Shown here: piece after piece, positions 19,785-28,820 of the stretch
How the letters are laid out: every line of letters begins with the position of its first letter
Position numbering within the stretch: the stretch's first letter is position 1
Source of the DNA: Enterobacter cloacae complex sp. R_G8
GTDB lineage: Bacteria; Pseudomonadota; Gammaproteobacteria; Enterobacterales; Enterobacteriaceae
NCBI RefSeq assembly: GCF_024599795.1
Contig: NZ_CP102246.1
Location: 3,038,001 to 3,102,000 of the forward strand
Reading direction: 5' to 3'
DNA: 64,000 nucleotides
Position numbers and translations under genes: made by a program
The notes under the pieces: model-generated
Seen by the model: only the letters and a program-made list of their open reading frames with translations
What the model was told of the DNA's origin: nothing
Database searches by the model: none

Positions 19785-20384
19785 ATGAGCAGAAATACTG
19801 AACACGATACACGCGAACATTTACTGGCGACCGGCGAGCGGCTTTGCATGCATCGCGGGTTCACCGGTATGGGGTTAAGCGAGTTACTTAAAACCGCCGA
19901 AGTGCCGAAGGGGTCGTTTTATCACTACTTCCGATCCAAAGAGGCGTTTGGCGTGGCGATGCTGGAGCGGCACTATGCCAGCTACCATCAGCGCCTGGCG
20001 ACCCATTTCGCCAGTGGCGAAGGTAACTATCGGGATCGTGTTCTGAATTACTATCAGGAAACCCTGAACCAGTTCTGTCAGCAGGGCATTATCAGCGGAT
20101 GCCTGACGGTAAAACTTTCTGCCGAAGTGTGCGACCTCTCGGAAGATATGCGCGCGGCCATGGATAAAGGTGCCAGCGGCGTGATCGCTCTGCTGGCGCA
20201 GGCGCTTGAGAATGGCCGCCGTGAAAAAACGCTGGCCTTCTCCGGTGAGGCGTTAACCCAGGCGCAGGTCTTATATTCGCTCTGGTTAGGGGCGAACCTG
20301 CAGGCCAAAATTTCCCGCAGTGCCGTGCCGCTGGAAAGCGCACTGGCACATGTTAATAGCAGCATTACTGCGCCTGGCGTGTAG
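19785..20384 (+). CDS. nemR: NemR, TetR-family repressor of nemA-gloA
   Basis: 199-residue TetR-type repressor. The N-terminal helix-turn-helix (about 12-55: Gly-Leu-Ser-Glu-Leu-Leu ... Lys-Gly-Ser-Phe-Tyr-His-Tyr-Phe) is typical. Several Cys are present, including the one in Ile-Ser-Gly-Cys-Leu near residue 106; E. coli NemR senses reactive chlorine and electrophiles through Cys and a Cys-Lys bond at the equivalent place. The palindrome upstream indicates autoregulation. First gene of nemR-nemA-gloA. Confidence 0.95.
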   Translation: MSRNTEHDTREHLLATGERLCMHRGFTGMGLSELLKTAEVPKGSFYHYFRSKEAFGVAMLERHYASYHQRLATHFASGEGNYRDRVLNYYQETLNQFCQQGIISGCLTVKLSAEVCDLSEDMRAAMDKGASGVIALLAQALENGRREKTLAFSGEALTQAQVLYSLWLGANLQAKISRSAVPLESALAHVNSSITAPGV

Positions 20385-20437
20385 CAGGCGTTTTTATTTA
20401 CTTAATTACTAGTCGACTGGTCTACTCAGGAGTCGTT

Positions 20438-21535
20438 ATGTCAGCTGAAAAACTTTTCACCCCACTGAAAGTGGGCGCCGTCACCGCACCAAACCGCGTG
20501 TTTATGGCCCCACTCACCCGTCTGCGCAGCATTGAGCCGGGTGATATCCCAACCCCACTGATGGGTGAATACTATCGTCAGCGCGCCAGCTCTGGCCTCA
20601 TCATCACTGAAGCCACGCAGATTTCCGCACAGGCGAAGGGATATGCCGGCGCACCAGGCCTGCACAGCCCGGAGCAGATCGCCGCGTGGAAGAAAATCAC
20701 CGCCGGTGTTCACGCCGAAGAGGGTCGCATTGCGGTTCAGCTGTGGCACACCGGTCGTATCTCTCACAGCAGCATTCAGCCTGGCGGTCAGGCACCGGTT
20801 TCCGCGTCGGCCCTGAATGCGAATACCCGCACTTCCCTGCGCGATGAAAACGGTCACGCGATCCGCGTCGACACCTCCACGCCACGCGCCCTTGAGCTGG
20901 ATGAGATCCCGGGTATCGTGAACGATTTCCGTCAGGCCGTGGCCAACGCCCGCGAAGCCGGTTTTGATCTGGTTGAACTGCACTCCGCGCACGGCTATCT
21001 GCTGCATCAGTTCCTTTCACCGTCGTCCAACCACCGCACCGACCAGTACGGCGGCAGCGTCGAAAACCGCGCCCGTCTGGTGCTGGAAGTGGTTGATGCC
21101 GTTTGTCAGGAGTGGAGCCCGGATCGTATTGGTATTCGCGTCTCCCCAATCGGTACGTTCCAGAACGTCGACAACGGTCCGAACGAAGAAGCGGACGCGC
21201 TGTATCTGATTGAAGAGCTGGCGAAACGCGGTATCGCGTATCTGCACATGTCCGAGCCGGACTGGGCCGGTGGTCAGCCTTACTCTGAGGCCTTCCGCCA
21301 GAAAGTGCGCGCGCGTTTCCACGGGGTGATCATCGGTGCGGGGGCCTATACGCCTGAGAAAGCCGAAGATCTGATTAATAAAGGGTTAATCGACGCCGTG
21401 GCGTTTGGTCGTGATTACATTGCCAACCCGGACCTGGTTGCCCGTCTGCAGCAAAAAGCAGCGCTGAACCCACAGCGCCCGGAAAGCTTCTACGGCGGCG
21501 GCGCGGAAGGCTATACCGACTACCCTACGCTGTAA
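20438..21535 (+). CDS. nemA: NemA, N-ethylmaleimide reductase (old yellow enzyme)
   Basis: 365-residue FMN-dependent ene-reductase of the old yellow enzyme family, using NADPH to reduce activated double bonds and nitro groups. Visible: Ala-Pro-Leu-Thr-Arg FMN loop near residue 25, the catalytic-site [14 protein letters not shown] segment near 182-195 and Phe-Gly-Arg-Asp-Tyr near 350. Preceded by CAGGAG. Same length as E. coli NemA. Induced with gloA when NemR is released by electrophiles. Confidence 0.97.
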   Translation: MSAEKLFTPLKVGAVTAPNRVFMAPLTRLRSIEPGDIPTPLMGEYYRQRASSGLIITEATQISAQAKGYAGAPGLHSPEQIAAWKKITAGVHAEEGRIAVQLWHTGRISHSSIQPGGQAPVSASALNANTRTSLRDENGHAIRVDTSTPRALELDEIPGIVNDFRQAVANAREAGFDLVELHSAHGYLLHQFLSPSSNHRTDQYGGSVENRARLVLEVVDAVCQEWSPDRIGIRVSPIGTFQNVDNGPNEEADALYLIEELAKRGIAYLHMSEPDWAGGQPYSEAFRQKVRARFHGVIIGAGAYTPEKAEDLINKGLIDAVAFGRDYIANPDLVARLQQKAALNPQRPESFYGGGAEGYTDYPTL

Positions 21536-21553
21536 TCTCTCCGTTGTGCATTG

Positions 21554-21580
21554 ATAGCGGCGGCCTTTCGCCGCTATACT
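21554..21580 (+). promoter_or_regulatory. Hairpin and -10 box upstream of gloA
   Basis: ATAGCGGCG / CGCCGCTAT 9-bp stem with a 6-base loop (21554-21577), 18 bases after nemA. A TATACT box (21575-21580) overlaps its right arm. It may dampen read-through from nemA, with the box giving gloA its own start; T-run is absent. Confidence 0.4.
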
Positions 21581-21635
21581 AAAACATCGTTTCTGTTCAA
21601 AAAGATACTCTACTCCATTGGTTAATGAGGAAATT

Positions 21636-22043
21636 ATGCGCCTACTTCACACCATGCTGCGCGTTGGCGATCTGCAACGTTCTATCGATTTCTACACTAA
21701 CGTACTGGGTATGAAGCTGCTGCGCACCAGCGAAAACCCGGAATACAAATACTCGCTGGCGTTCGTGGGTTACGGCCCGGAAACGGATGAAGCGGTTATC
21801 GAGCTGACTTATAACTGGGGCGTCGACAGCTATGAGCTGGGCACGGCCTACGGCCACATCGCGCTGGAAGTGGACAACGCGGCAGAAGCCTGTGAACGTA
21901 TTCGCAGCAACGGCGGTAACGTCACGCGTGAAGCGGGCCCGGTAAAAGGCGGCACCACCGTGATTGCGTTTGTTGAAGATCCAGACGGTTATAAAATCGA
22001 GCTGATTGAAGCCAAAGACGCCGGTCGCGGTCTGGGCAACTGA
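21636..22043 (+). CDS. gloA: Glyoxalase I
   Basis: 135-residue nickel-dependent lactoylglutathione lyase converting the methylglyoxal-glutathione hemithioacetal to S-lactoylglutathione. The vicinal oxygen chelate fold begins Met-Arg-Leu-Leu-His-Thr with metal ligand His-5; further ligands are Glu-56 (Ile-Glu-Leu-Thr), His-74 (Gly-His-Ile-Ala) and Glu-122 (Ile-Glu-Leu-Ile-Glu). Start at 21636 gives the E. coli length; an ATG-like extension from 21618 is not needed. Third gene of the NemR-controlled group. Confidence 0.97.
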   Translation: MRLLHTMLRVGDLQRSIDFYTNVLGMKLLRTSENPEYKYSLAFVGYGPETDEAVIELTYNWGVDSYELGTAYGHIALEVDNAAEACERIRSNGGNVTREAGPVKGGTTVIAFVEDPDGYKIELIEAKDAGRGLGN

Positions 22044-22050
22044 TCCTTCA

Positions 22051-22075
22051 GGGCGCACTATGCGCCCGTTGTTTT
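22051..22075 (+). terminator. Probable terminator of gloA
   Basis: GGGCGCA / TGCGCCC 7-bp stem with a 3-base loop followed by GTTGTTTT, 7 bases after the gloA stop. Confidence 0.6.
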
Positions 22076-22139
22076 ACTGCATCCCCCGCCAAAATTTGCC
22101 ATAATGCGCTCTGCTTTTTTCCCCTTGTAAGAGACCCTG

Positions 22140-22790
22140 ATGTCCGATAACGCTCAACTTACCGGTCTGTGCGACCGTTTTCGTGGTTTTTATCCTGTTG
22201 TCATTGATGTCGAAACAGCCGGATTTAACGCTAAAACCGATGCGCTGCTTGAAATTGCCGCCATCACGCTGAAGATGGATGAACAGGGCTGGCTTACACC
22301 GGACACCACGCTGCATTTCCACGTTGAACCCTTTGAAGGCGCAAACCTGCAGCCAGAGGCGCTGGCATTTAATGGCATCGACCCACATAACCCACTGCGC
22401 GGTGCGGTAAGTGAATATGACGCGCTGCACGCCATTTTTAAAATGGTGCGTAAAGGCATGAAAGAGAGTAACTGCAGCCGCGCCATTATGGTGGCGCATA
22501 ACGCCACGTTCGATCACAGCTTTACCATGGCTGCCGCCGAGCGAGCCTCTCTTAAGCGTAACCCTTTCCACCCGTTTGTGACCTTTGATACCGCCGCACT
22601 GAGCGGCCTGGCGCTCGGACAAACGGTGTTATCAAAAGCCTGTATCACCGCCGGGATTGAGTTTGACGGCACGCAGGCCCATTCCGCTCTGTATGACACG
22701 GAGCGCACCGCAGAATTGTTCTGTGAGATCGTCAACCGCTGGAAGCGTCTGGGCGGCTGGCCGCTGCCGATGGGCGACAGCGAAGAATAA
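22140..22790 (+). CDS. rnt: Ribonuclease T
   Basis: 216-residue DEDDh 3'-5' exoribonuclease that trims tRNA and other stable RNA 3' ends. The motifs are clear: Asp-Val-Glu-Thr (Exo I, about 22-25), His-Asn-Ala-Thr-Phe-Asp (Exo II), and His-Ser-Ala-Leu-Tyr-Asp (Exo III with the catalytic His). One residue longer than E. coli RNase T. In E. coli the helicase gene lhr follows; here grxD is convergent immediately after, so lhr is absent from this locus. Confidence 0.97.
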   Translation: MSDNAQLTGLCDRFRGFYPVVIDVETAGFNAKTDALLEIAAITLKMDEQGWLTPDTTLHFHVEPFEGANLQPEALAFNGIDPHNPLRGAVSEYDALHAIFKMVRKGMKESNCSRAIMVAHNATFDHSFTMAAAERASLKRNPFHPFVTFDTAALSGLALGQTVLSKACITAGIEFDGTQAHSALYDTERTAELFCEIVNRWKRLGGWPLPMGDSEE

Positions 22791-22821
22791 AAAAAAGCGA
22801 CCTCTTAAGGTCGCTTTTTTA
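22789..22821 (+). terminator. Shared terminator between rnt and grxD
   Basis: AAAAAAGCGACC / GGTCGCTTTTTT stem directly after the rnt stop. A-run and T-run flank both sides, so it can stop the convergent grxD transcript as well. Confidence 0.9.
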
Positions 22822-22834
22822 TTTGCGCAGAAAA

Positions 22835-23182
22835 TTACTCCGCGTCAGGCTCTTCCGTTTTGTACTTCGCCGCCGTCTCTTTGATCAGCTGCTGCAGTTC
22901 GCCGCGCTGATACATTTCAATCAGGATATCGCAACCGCCAACCAGTTCACCGTCGACCCACAGCTGCGGGAACGTCGGCCAGTTAGCGTATTTTGGCAGC
23001 TCAGCGCGGATGTCCGGGTTCTGCAGGATATCAACGTAAGCAAAACGTTCACCACAGGCAGACAGCGCCTGAACCGCTTGCGCGGAGAAGCCACAGCTTG
23101 GCAGCTTCGGAGAACCTTTCATATACAGCAGAATCGGGTTTTCAGCGATCTGGCGCTGGATTTTTTCAATAGTGGTGCTCAT
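22835..23182 (-). CDS. grxD: Monothiol glutaredoxin 4
   Basis: 115-residue monothiol glutaredoxin. The active site is Cys-Gly-Phe-Ser with Cys-30, preceded by Met-Lys-Gly-Ser-Pro-Lys-Leu-Pro-Ser, and the Trp-Pro-Thr-Phe-Pro-Gln and Gly-Gly-Cys-Asp glutathione-binding loops follow. Such proteins carry a glutathione-bridged 2Fe-2S cluster and deliver iron-sulfur clusters. Length equals E. coli GrxD. Ribosome site AAGGAAG upstream. Confidence 0.96.
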   Translation of the reverse strand: MSTTIEKIQRQIAENPILLYMKGSPKLPSCGFSAQAVQALSACGERFAYVDILQNPDIRAELPKYANWPTFPQLWVDGELVGGCDILIEMYQRGELQQLIKETAAKYKTEEPDAE

Positions 23183-23520
23183 GTCTTGCTTCCTTTAACT
23201 TCTGTTACGGCATTAGTCTGACATTGTAGCGGTTCAGACTGGCATCGGAAAATAACATTTTTGTCACGTATAGCTATTTTATCGCGAGTGGGGAAAAGTT
23301 GCATTGTAAATGGTGCTTAACCCTGCGGCAGGCAGGGTTTTGCTTAGGGCGTGAACAATTGTGCGACAAATCGATGAATTTTTTTGCACTTGCTAACGAA
23401 ACAGGTTTTTAGATTGAAAAATGCTATTAACTTCTCGGGTTTTTATGGATTAGAATCGACGGGCTTTGTAAATCATACGCGGGTATTATTGATGACCTGC
23501 ATTAATCAGGGGACTGCCCA
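23183..23520. promoter_or_regulatory. Intergenic promoter region of grxD and mepH
   Basis: 338 bases between divergent genes. A small stem, CCCTGC near 23321 with GCAGGG plus TTTT ending near 23342, looks like a minor terminator or leader hairpin. The right part is AT-rich and must hold the mepH promoter. No coding frame with a ribosome site was seen. Confidence 0.4.
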
Positions 23521-24294
23521 GTGGCGCGGATAAATAAAATCTCGATCACGCTCTGTGCTTTACTGTTTACATCACTCTCTTTCACGCCAGCGGCAAACGC
23601 CTCTCAACAGGCGCGGCACTCTGCTGTGCAAAAAACGCATCTGGCAAAAACCACAGAACGTAAAAAAAAGACCACCAGTAAGAACGAAAAGAAAAAAACA
23701 ACTGCTCAAACGAAAAAGACCGCCTCCAGCAAATCGAAATCAACATCTTCCCGCACTGCCCTCGCATCGAAACGTAAAGCCTCACAAACTGCTGCCAACC
23801 TCGTAACGGAAAAATGCACCACGCGCAAAGGGCATAAAGCCAACTGCACGAAAGTGACGAAAATTGCCGACGCGCATAAGGTTCGGGTACAGAAAGCGCA
23901 AAAAACGGCGATGAATAAGCTTATGGGGCAAATTGGCAAACCGTATCGCTGGGGTGGCACTTCTCCCCGCACCGGTTTTGACTGCAGCGGGCTGGTGTAT
24001 TTCGCCTATAAAGATCTGGTGAAATTCCGCATTCCGCGCACCGCCAATGAAATGTACCACCTGCGCGACGCCGCCCCCGTTAACCGTGGCGAGCTGCAAA
24101 ATGGCGATCTGGTCTTCTTCCGCACCCAGGGTCGCGGTACGGCTGATCACGTCGGCGTGTATGTGGGCAATGGGAAGTTTATTCAGTCGCCACGAAGCGG
24201 TCAGGACATTCAGATCACCTCGCTTAGCGAAGACTACTGGGTGCGTCACTACGTCGGCGCACGCCGCGTCATGACACCGAAAACCATCCGCTAA
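23521..24294 (+). CDS. mepH: MepH, murein DD-endopeptidase (NlpC/P60)
   Basis: 257-residue secreted peptidoglycan hydrolase that cuts D-Ala-mDAP cross-links to let the sacculus grow. A signal peptide (to about residue 27, Ala-Asn-Ala) is followed by a Lys/Thr/Ser-rich linker (30-95), then the NlpC/P60 domain from about 130. The catalytic Cys-155 sits in Gly-Phe-Asp-Cys-Ser-Gly and His-210 in Ala-Asp-His-Val-Gly. Starts with GTG as in E. coli. The linker is shorter than E. coli's (257 versus 271 residues). Confidence 0.95.
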   Translation: MARINKISITLCALLFTSLSFTPAANASQQARHSAVQKTHLAKTTERKKKTTSKNEKKKTTAQTKKTASSKSKSTSSRTALASKRKASQTAANLVTEKCTTRKGHKANCTKVTKIADAHKVRVQKAQKTAMNKLMGQIGKPYRWGGTSPRTGFDCSGLVYFAYKDLVKFRIPRTANEMYHLRDAAPVNRGELQNGDLVFFRTQGRGTADHVGVYVGNGKFIQSPRSGQDIQITSLSEDYWVRHYVGARRVMTPKTIR

Positions 24295-24300
24295 ACCCTG

Positions 24301-24336
24301 CCCTGCCGTCACCACGGCAGGGTAAGTTCCTCTTTT
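24301..24336 (+). terminator. Probable terminator of mepH
   Basis: CCCTGCCGT / ACGGCAGGG perfect stem with a 4-base loop, followed after a few bases by TTCCTCTTTT. The T-run is interrupted. Confidence 0.55.
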
Positions 24337-24416
24337 GCATACCCTTTCAATTTGCTATCCTGTCCTTGTTGTCTGTGTGGTTATTGGCAACGCAAAATAC
24401 AATAAGGAGAGAAGCA

Positions 24417-24998
24417 ATGTCGTTCGAATTACCTGCACTACCGTATGCAAAAGACGCCCTGGCACCGCACATTTCTGCGGAAACCCTGGAATATCATTAC
24501 GGCAAACATCACCAGACCTATGTCACCAACCTCAACAACCTGATCAAGGGCACCGATTTTGAAGGCAAAACGCTGGAAGAGATCGTCCGCAGTTCAGACG
24601 GTGGCGTATTCAACAACGCTGCTCAGGTGTGGAACCACACTTTCTACTGGCACTGCCTGGCGCCAAATGCGGGCGGCGAGCCGACCGGTGAACTGGCTGC
24701 TGCGATTAACGCCGCCTTTGGCAGCTTTGCGGAGTTCAAAGCGAAATTTACCGATGCCGCAATCAAAAACTTCGGTTCTGGCTGGACATGGCTGGTAAAA
24801 GAGGCCGATGGCAAACTGGCTATCGTCTCCACGTCTAACGCGGGTACACCACTGACCACCAGCGCGACTCCGCTGATGACCGTGGATGTCTGGGAACACG
24901 CGTACTACATTGATTACCGTAACGCGCGTCCTAACTACCTGGAGCACTTCTGGGCACTGGTTAACTGGGACTTTGTGGCGAAGAACTTCGCCGCGTAA
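24417..24998 (+). CDS. sodB: Iron superoxide dismutase
   Basis: 193-residue cytoplasmic Fe-SOD. Metal ligands His-27, His-74 (Trp-Asn-His-Thr-Phe), Asp-157 and His-161 (Asp-Val-Trp-Glu-His-Ala) are in place, and the Asn-His-Thr-Phe-Tyr-Trp signature is Fe-type. The start at 24417 follows AAGGAGAG and gives the E. coli length. The region around the start resembles the E. coli site where the iron-response small RNA RyhB pairs, so repression under iron limitation is likely but inferred. Confidence 0.97.
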   Translation: MSFELPALPYAKDALAPHISAETLEYHYGKHHQTYVTNLNNLIKGTDFEGKTLEEIVRSSDGGVFNNAAQVWNHTFYWHCLAPNAGGEPTGELAAAINAAFGSFAEFKAKFTDAAIKNFGSGWTWLVKEADGKLAIVSTSNAGTPLTTSATPLMTVDVWEHAYYIDYRNARPNYLEHFWALVNWDFVAKNFAA

Positions 24999-25003
24999 GA
25001 GAG

Positions 25004-25036
25004 ACGCAGAAGGGTTTCCCCTTCTGCGTTTTTTTA
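25004..25036 (+). terminator. Terminator of sodB (convergent with ydhP)
   Basis: ACGCAGAAGGG / CCCCTTCTGCGT stem plus seven T residues, directly after sodB. The T-run overlaps the last codons of ydhP on the other strand. Confidence 0.9.
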
Positions 25037-26200
25037 TTCGGCAGCACAGGCCGCTTCAGGCTGTTTACGACCCGACATCATCACTAGCAGCAGGCCAAGC
25101 GCGGCAATAATGGCCCCCATCACCGGCACAAAGCTGTATCCCAGACCACCCGAAATCACAGCACCACCCGCTGCGGCACCGAGCGCATTGCCCAGATTGA
25201 ACGCACCAATATTCACTGACGAGGAGAGGCCCGGCGCCTCATGCGCGACGCGCATTACGCGCATCTGCAGCGGCGGAACCACGGCAAAGGTGGCCGCCCC
25301 CCAGACGACCATCGCAATGGCCGCGCCAACTTCATTACGCGCCAGCCACGGGATGGCAACCATGATGACAATCAGCAGGGTCAGAAAACCCTTCAGCGTT
25401 CCGCTCACGGAGCGGTCAGCAAATTTCCCGCCCAGATAGTTACCAATCGAGAAGCCCACGCCAATCAGCACCAGCATCGCGGTGATAAAGATCGGCGTCG
25501 CGTGAGTGATGTCATGCAGCACCGGCGAAATATAGGTGTAAAGGGTAAACATCGCCCCGGCACCCAGCACGGTAGTAAGCAGCGCCGAGAGCACCTGCGG
25601 GCGCATCAGTACCGACAGCTCTTTACGTACCTCAGGCCGCTCACCAGCGCTGCCTTTCGGCAGGGAGAAGAACAACGCCACCATCGCGACAACGCCCAGT
25701 ACGGCGGTTGCCAGGAACGACATACGCCAGCCAATGACCTCTCCCAGCCAGGTCGCCGCAGGAACACCGCCAATGTTGGCGATGGTCAGGCCCATAAACA
25801 TGGTTGCCACGGCACTCGCCTGCTTGTGTTTGGGCACCACGCTTGCGGCAACCACCGACCCCAGCCCAAAGAAGGCACCGTGGTTAAGGCTGGTCAGAAT
25901 GCGGGACAGCATCAGTGTGGTGTAATCCGGCGAAATGGCGGAGAGCACATTGCCGAGGGTAAAGATAGCCATCAGGAAAATCAGCGCGTTACGGCGAGCG
26001 CGGTGGGAAAGCAACAGCGTCATCAGCGGAGCACCAACCATTACGCCAATGGCATAGGCGCTGATTAACATCCCGGCTGCAGGGATAGAGACGTCCACAC
26101 CGCGGGCGATAACCGGTAAGAGCCCCATAGGGGAGAATTCAGTAGTGCCAATCCCAAAAGCGCCAATCGCCAGGGCCAGCAGGGGAAAATTGATTTTCAT
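25034..26200 (-). CDS. ydhP: YdhP, MFS efflux transporter
   Basis: 388-residue major facilitator protein of the DHA1/AraJ-like group, 12 predicted membrane segments, with the family signature Gly-Thr-Thr-Glu-Phe-Ser-Pro-Met-Gly-Leu-Leu-Pro in helix 1 and a charged loop after helix 2. Orthologue of E. coli YdhP (389 residues) at the same place between sodB and purR. Substrate unknown; relatives export sugars, drugs or arabinose-like compounds. Confidence 0.92.
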   Translation of the reverse strand: MKINFPLLALAIGAFGIGTTEFSPMGLLPVIARGVDVSIPAAGMLISAYAIGVMVGAPLMTLLLSHRARRNALIFLMAIFTLGNVLSAISPDYTTLMLSRILTSLNHGAFFGLGSVVAASVVPKHKQASAVATMFMGLTIANIGGVPAATWLGEVIGWRMSFLATAVLGVVAMVALFFSLPKGSAGERPEVRKELSVLMRPQVLSALLTTVLGAGAMFTLYTYISPVLHDITHATPIFITAMLVLIGVGFSIGNYLGGKFADRSVSGTLKGFLTLLIVIMVAIPWLARNEVGAAIAMVVWGAATFAVVPPLQMRVMRVAHEAPGLSSSVNIGAFNLGNALGAAAGGAVISGGLGYSFVPVMGAIIAALGLLLVMMSGRKQPEAACAAE

Positions 26201-26363
26201 GCGTCAACTCCGGATGCCGTGTCAGGTCGTGACACAGAACAAAGAAGGCGAAAGCATGACATTAATCACAAAAAATGAGAAGTTAACAAATTGGCAAAAG
26301 ATTTTTGCCGGAGATGTAACAATCAGGGGAAGCGGGAGAGAGCGAACGCCCCCTCCGCGTAAA

Positions 26364-26453
26364 TCAGTGCAGTGCAGCCGTCAGACCCGCGGCAACAATC
26401 AGCGCCAGCACAATAATGGTGGTGAACAGCGAAAACTTCAGATCGGAACTCAT
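26364..26453 (-). CDS. ynhF: YnhF, 29-residue membrane peptide
   Basis: Small gene between ydhP and purR. It starts Met-Ser-Ser-Asp-Leu-Lys-Phe-Ser and continues with a single hydrophobic helix (about residues 9-27) ending Ala-Leu-His. This is nearly the same as E. coli YnhF, also 29 residues, which is a known membrane-inserted small protein. An AAGGAG site lies 8 bases upstream of the ATG. Function unknown. It is easily missed because of its size; gene position and sequence together make it convincing. Confidence 0.92.
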   Translation of the reverse strand: MSSDLKFSLFTTIIVLALIVAAGLTAALH

Positions 26454-26690
26454 CAATTTTTCTCCTTTTAATCCCCCCACGAAAAGTGAGCTTGCTCATT
26501 TTTACACAATTTACGTCAAAAATCTTCCCGGATTTAAACGGATAACCACTTTAGCTCTTCCCCTTTTCATCAAGATAGGACAAAATTCCACGCTAAATTT
26601 ATTAGCGTACCGGCCATTGACCCCCTCCTGACGTCCCGTGTCGTTTTCCTGGCGTGCCGCAATTCAAGATTGCGTGATAAGGGTGAGAGA

Positions 26691-26706
26691 AGGCAAACGT
26701 TTACCT
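26691..26706. promoter_or_regulatory. PurR operator O1 upstream of purR
   Basis: AGGCAAACGTTTACCT fits the PurR palindrome (ACGCAAACGTTTGCGT type) and lies about 45 bases before the purR start, as in E. coli where purR is autoregulated. Confidence 0.85.
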
Positions 26707-26750
26707 TCAAGGTTTTCAGGAGTTTAGGATATGGTCTGGAGTGACATTTA

Positions 26751-27776
26751 ATGGCAACAATTAAAGACGTAGCAAAACGCGCAAACGTTTCCACTACAAC
26801 CGTATCACATGTAATTAACAAAACCCGCTTCGTGGCGGAAGAGACGCGCAACGCCGTCTGGGCGGCAATCAAAGAGCTGCACTACTCGCCGAGTGCCGTT
26901 GCGCGCAGTCTTAAAGTTAATCACACCAAATCTATTGGTTTGCTGGCGACCAGCAGTGAAGCGGCCTATTTTGCCGAAATCATCGAAGCGGTTGAGAAAA
27001 ACTGCTTCCAGAAAGGCTATACCCTGATCCTCGGCAACGCGTGGAACAACATTGAAAAACAGCGCGCCTATCTGTCGATGATGGCGCAAAAACGCGTGGA
27101 TGGCCTGCTGGTGATGTGCTCCGAGTATCCGGAGTCCGTGCTTTCCATGCTGGAAGAGTATCGTCATATCCCAATGGTGGTGATGGACTGGGGCGAAGCG
27201 CGCGCCGACTTTACCGACTCCGTCATCGATAACGCCTTTGAAGGCGGTTATATGGCGGGCCGCTATCTGATTGAACGCGGTCACCGTGAAATTGGCGTGA
27301 TCCCGGGGCCGCTTGAGCGCAACACCGGTGCTGGCCGTCTGGCCGGATTTATGAAGGCGATGGAAGAAGCGCTGATCACCGTGCCGGAAAACTGGATCGT
27401 GCAGGGCGACTTTGAGCCGGAATCGGGCTACCGCGCCATGCAGCAGATCGTTTCCCAGCCGCATCGTCCAACGGCGGTGTTCTGCGGCGGGGATATCATG
27501 GCGATGGGGGCCCTGTGTGCGGCCGATGAGCTGGGCCTGCGCGTGCCGCAGGATATTTCCGTGATCGGCTATGACAACGTGCGCAACGCGCGCTTCTTTA
27601 CCCCAGCGCTGACCACCATTCACCAGCCGAAAGACTCCCTGGGTGAAACGGCCTTCAATATGCTGATGGACAGGATCGTCAACAAACGTGAAGAGTCGCA
27701 GTCGATTGAAGTCCACCCGCGTCTTATCGAACGCCGTTCCGTTGCGGATGGTCCGTTCCGCGACTACCGTCGTTAA
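26751..27776 (+). CDS. purR: PurR, purine repressor (LacI family)
   Basis: 341-residue LacI-family repressor that binds hypoxanthine or guanine as corepressor and controls purine synthesis genes. The N-terminal helix-turn-helix and hinge ([10 protein letters not shown] ... Val-Ala-Arg-Ser-Leu-Lys) are followed by the periplasmic-binding-protein-like core. Length is exactly that of E. coli PurR. Two operators, one upstream and one over the first codons, show autoregulation. Confidence 0.97.
   Translation: MATIKDVAKRANVSTTTVSHVINKTRFVAEETRNAVWAAIKELHYSPSAVARSLKVNHTKSIGLLATSSEAAYFAEIIEAVEKNCFQKGYTLILGNAWNNIEKQRAYLSMMAQKRVDGLLVMCSEYPESVLSMLEEYRHIPMVVMDWGEARADFTDSVIDNAFEGGYMAGRYLIERGHREIGVIPGPLERNTGAGRLAGFMKAMEEALITVPENWIVQGDFEPESGYRAMQQIVSQPHRPTAVFCGGDIMAMGALCAADELGLRVPQDISVIGYDNVRNARFFTPALTTIHQPKDSLGETAFNMLMDRIVNKREESQSIEVHPRLIERRSVADGPFRDYRR
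26779..26794. promoter_or_regulatory. PurR operator O2 inside the purR coding start
   Basis: GCGCAAACGTTTCCAC overlaps codons 10-15 of purR, matching the position of the intragenic operator O2 in E. coli. Because it encodes part of the helix-turn-helix, the bases serve both coding and regulatory roles. Confidence 0.7.
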
Positions 27777-27793
27777 TCACTGTACGGAGCCAG

Positions 27794-28705
27794 TTACGCT
27801 GGCTCCCGTAACCATTCCCGGTTAAGCGTTTCGCTGTCTCCCAGGTAATCCAGTAACCACGCCATGGCGGGCGACACGTCATTTTGTTGCCACGTCAGGC
27901 AGCAGGCTGCATCCGGGAACGGATTCTCCAGCGTCAGTTCGACCCATTCACCGGTATCGATTCTCGGCTTAGCGAAATGCACGGGCACCATCGCGACACA
28001 CAGCCCGGCACTGAGGCAGGTCGCGGAGGACTCCCAGTCCGGCGCCACCACCCGCCGCTGATTATCCAGAAGCCAGGTAATACGTTTTGGCAACGAGCGC
28101 GAGGTATCTTCCAGCACCAGCGACGGCCAGTTGCGCAGCGTGTCGTCACTCAGCGGCCCCTCCATGGCAGCCAGGGGATGATCGCTTGCCACCACACATT
28201 TCCAGCTCAACATGCCCATATCACGAAACGCATAGCGTCCCCCGACGGGGATCGCCTGGGTCGCCCCAATCGCCATCTCTGCCCTGCCGTCCGCCAGCGC
28301 GTCCCAGACGCCGTTGAACACCTCCTGCGAGACGCGAAGTTCAACGTCTGAAAAATGACGATAGAAATCCACAATCATCTGCCGGGTGCGCTCGGGTTTG
28401 ACGATGTTATCCACGGCAATGGAGAGATGCCCGCGCCAGCCGTTGGCGATCTGCTGACACTGTTCACGGGTGATCTGCATTTTTTTGATAACAGAACGCC
28501 CTTCTTTCAAAAACCACGCCCCTGCCGGCGTTAATTCCACATCGCGATGACGTCGTTCAAACAGCGGCACAGCCAGCCACTCTTCGAGCTGACGTACCGT
28601 GTAGCTTATCGCGGAGGGAACGCGGTGTAGCTCCTGTGCGGCACCGCTGAAACTGCCGTTTCGTGCGACAGCATCGACAACTTCAAGAGAATAATCTGAC
28701 CACAT
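27794..28705 (-). CDS. punR: PunR (YdhB), LysR-type regulator
   Basis: 303-residue LysR-type regulator: winged helix-turn-helix at residues 1-60 (Ser-Phe-Ser-Gly-Ala-Ala-Gln-Glu-Leu-His ... Ala-Ile-Ser-Tyr-Thr-Val-Arg-Gln-Leu-Glu) and a two-lobed effector domain. E. coli YdhB/PunR activates the divergent purine nucleoside exporter/importer gene punC. The same divergent layout is kept here, with 115 bases between the two starts, and purR is just upstream, so the neighbourhood is about purines. Confidence 0.92.
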   Translation of the reverse strand: MWSDYSLEVVDAVARNGSFSGAAQELHRVPSAISYTVRQLEEWLAVPLFERRHRDVELTPAGAWFLKEGRSVIKKMQITREQCQQIANGWRGHLSIAVDNIVKPERTRQMIVDFYRHFSDVELRVSQEVFNGVWDALADGRAEMAIGATQAIPVGGRYAFRDMGMLSWKCVVASDHPLAAMEGPLSDDTLRNWPSLVLEDTSRSLPKRITWLLDNQRRVVAPDWESSATCLSAGLCVAMVPVHFAKPRIDTGEWVELTLENPFPDAACCLTWQQNDVSPAMAWLLDYLGDSETLNREWLREPA

Positions 28706-28820
28706 TTTCTGCCTGCAAAAAATTTGAATGCACTAGCCAAATATTAGCGTTTCACAACCCGCTTTGCACTCCCTACACTCTGCGCCAGTGTCTACCTGCC
28801 TCCTCAAGGAGAATAAAACA

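Noticed and set aside
23560..23800. Lys/Thr/Ser-rich low-complexity stretch in mepH as a repeat element
   Set aside because: It is in frame and matches the known linker of MepH proteins.
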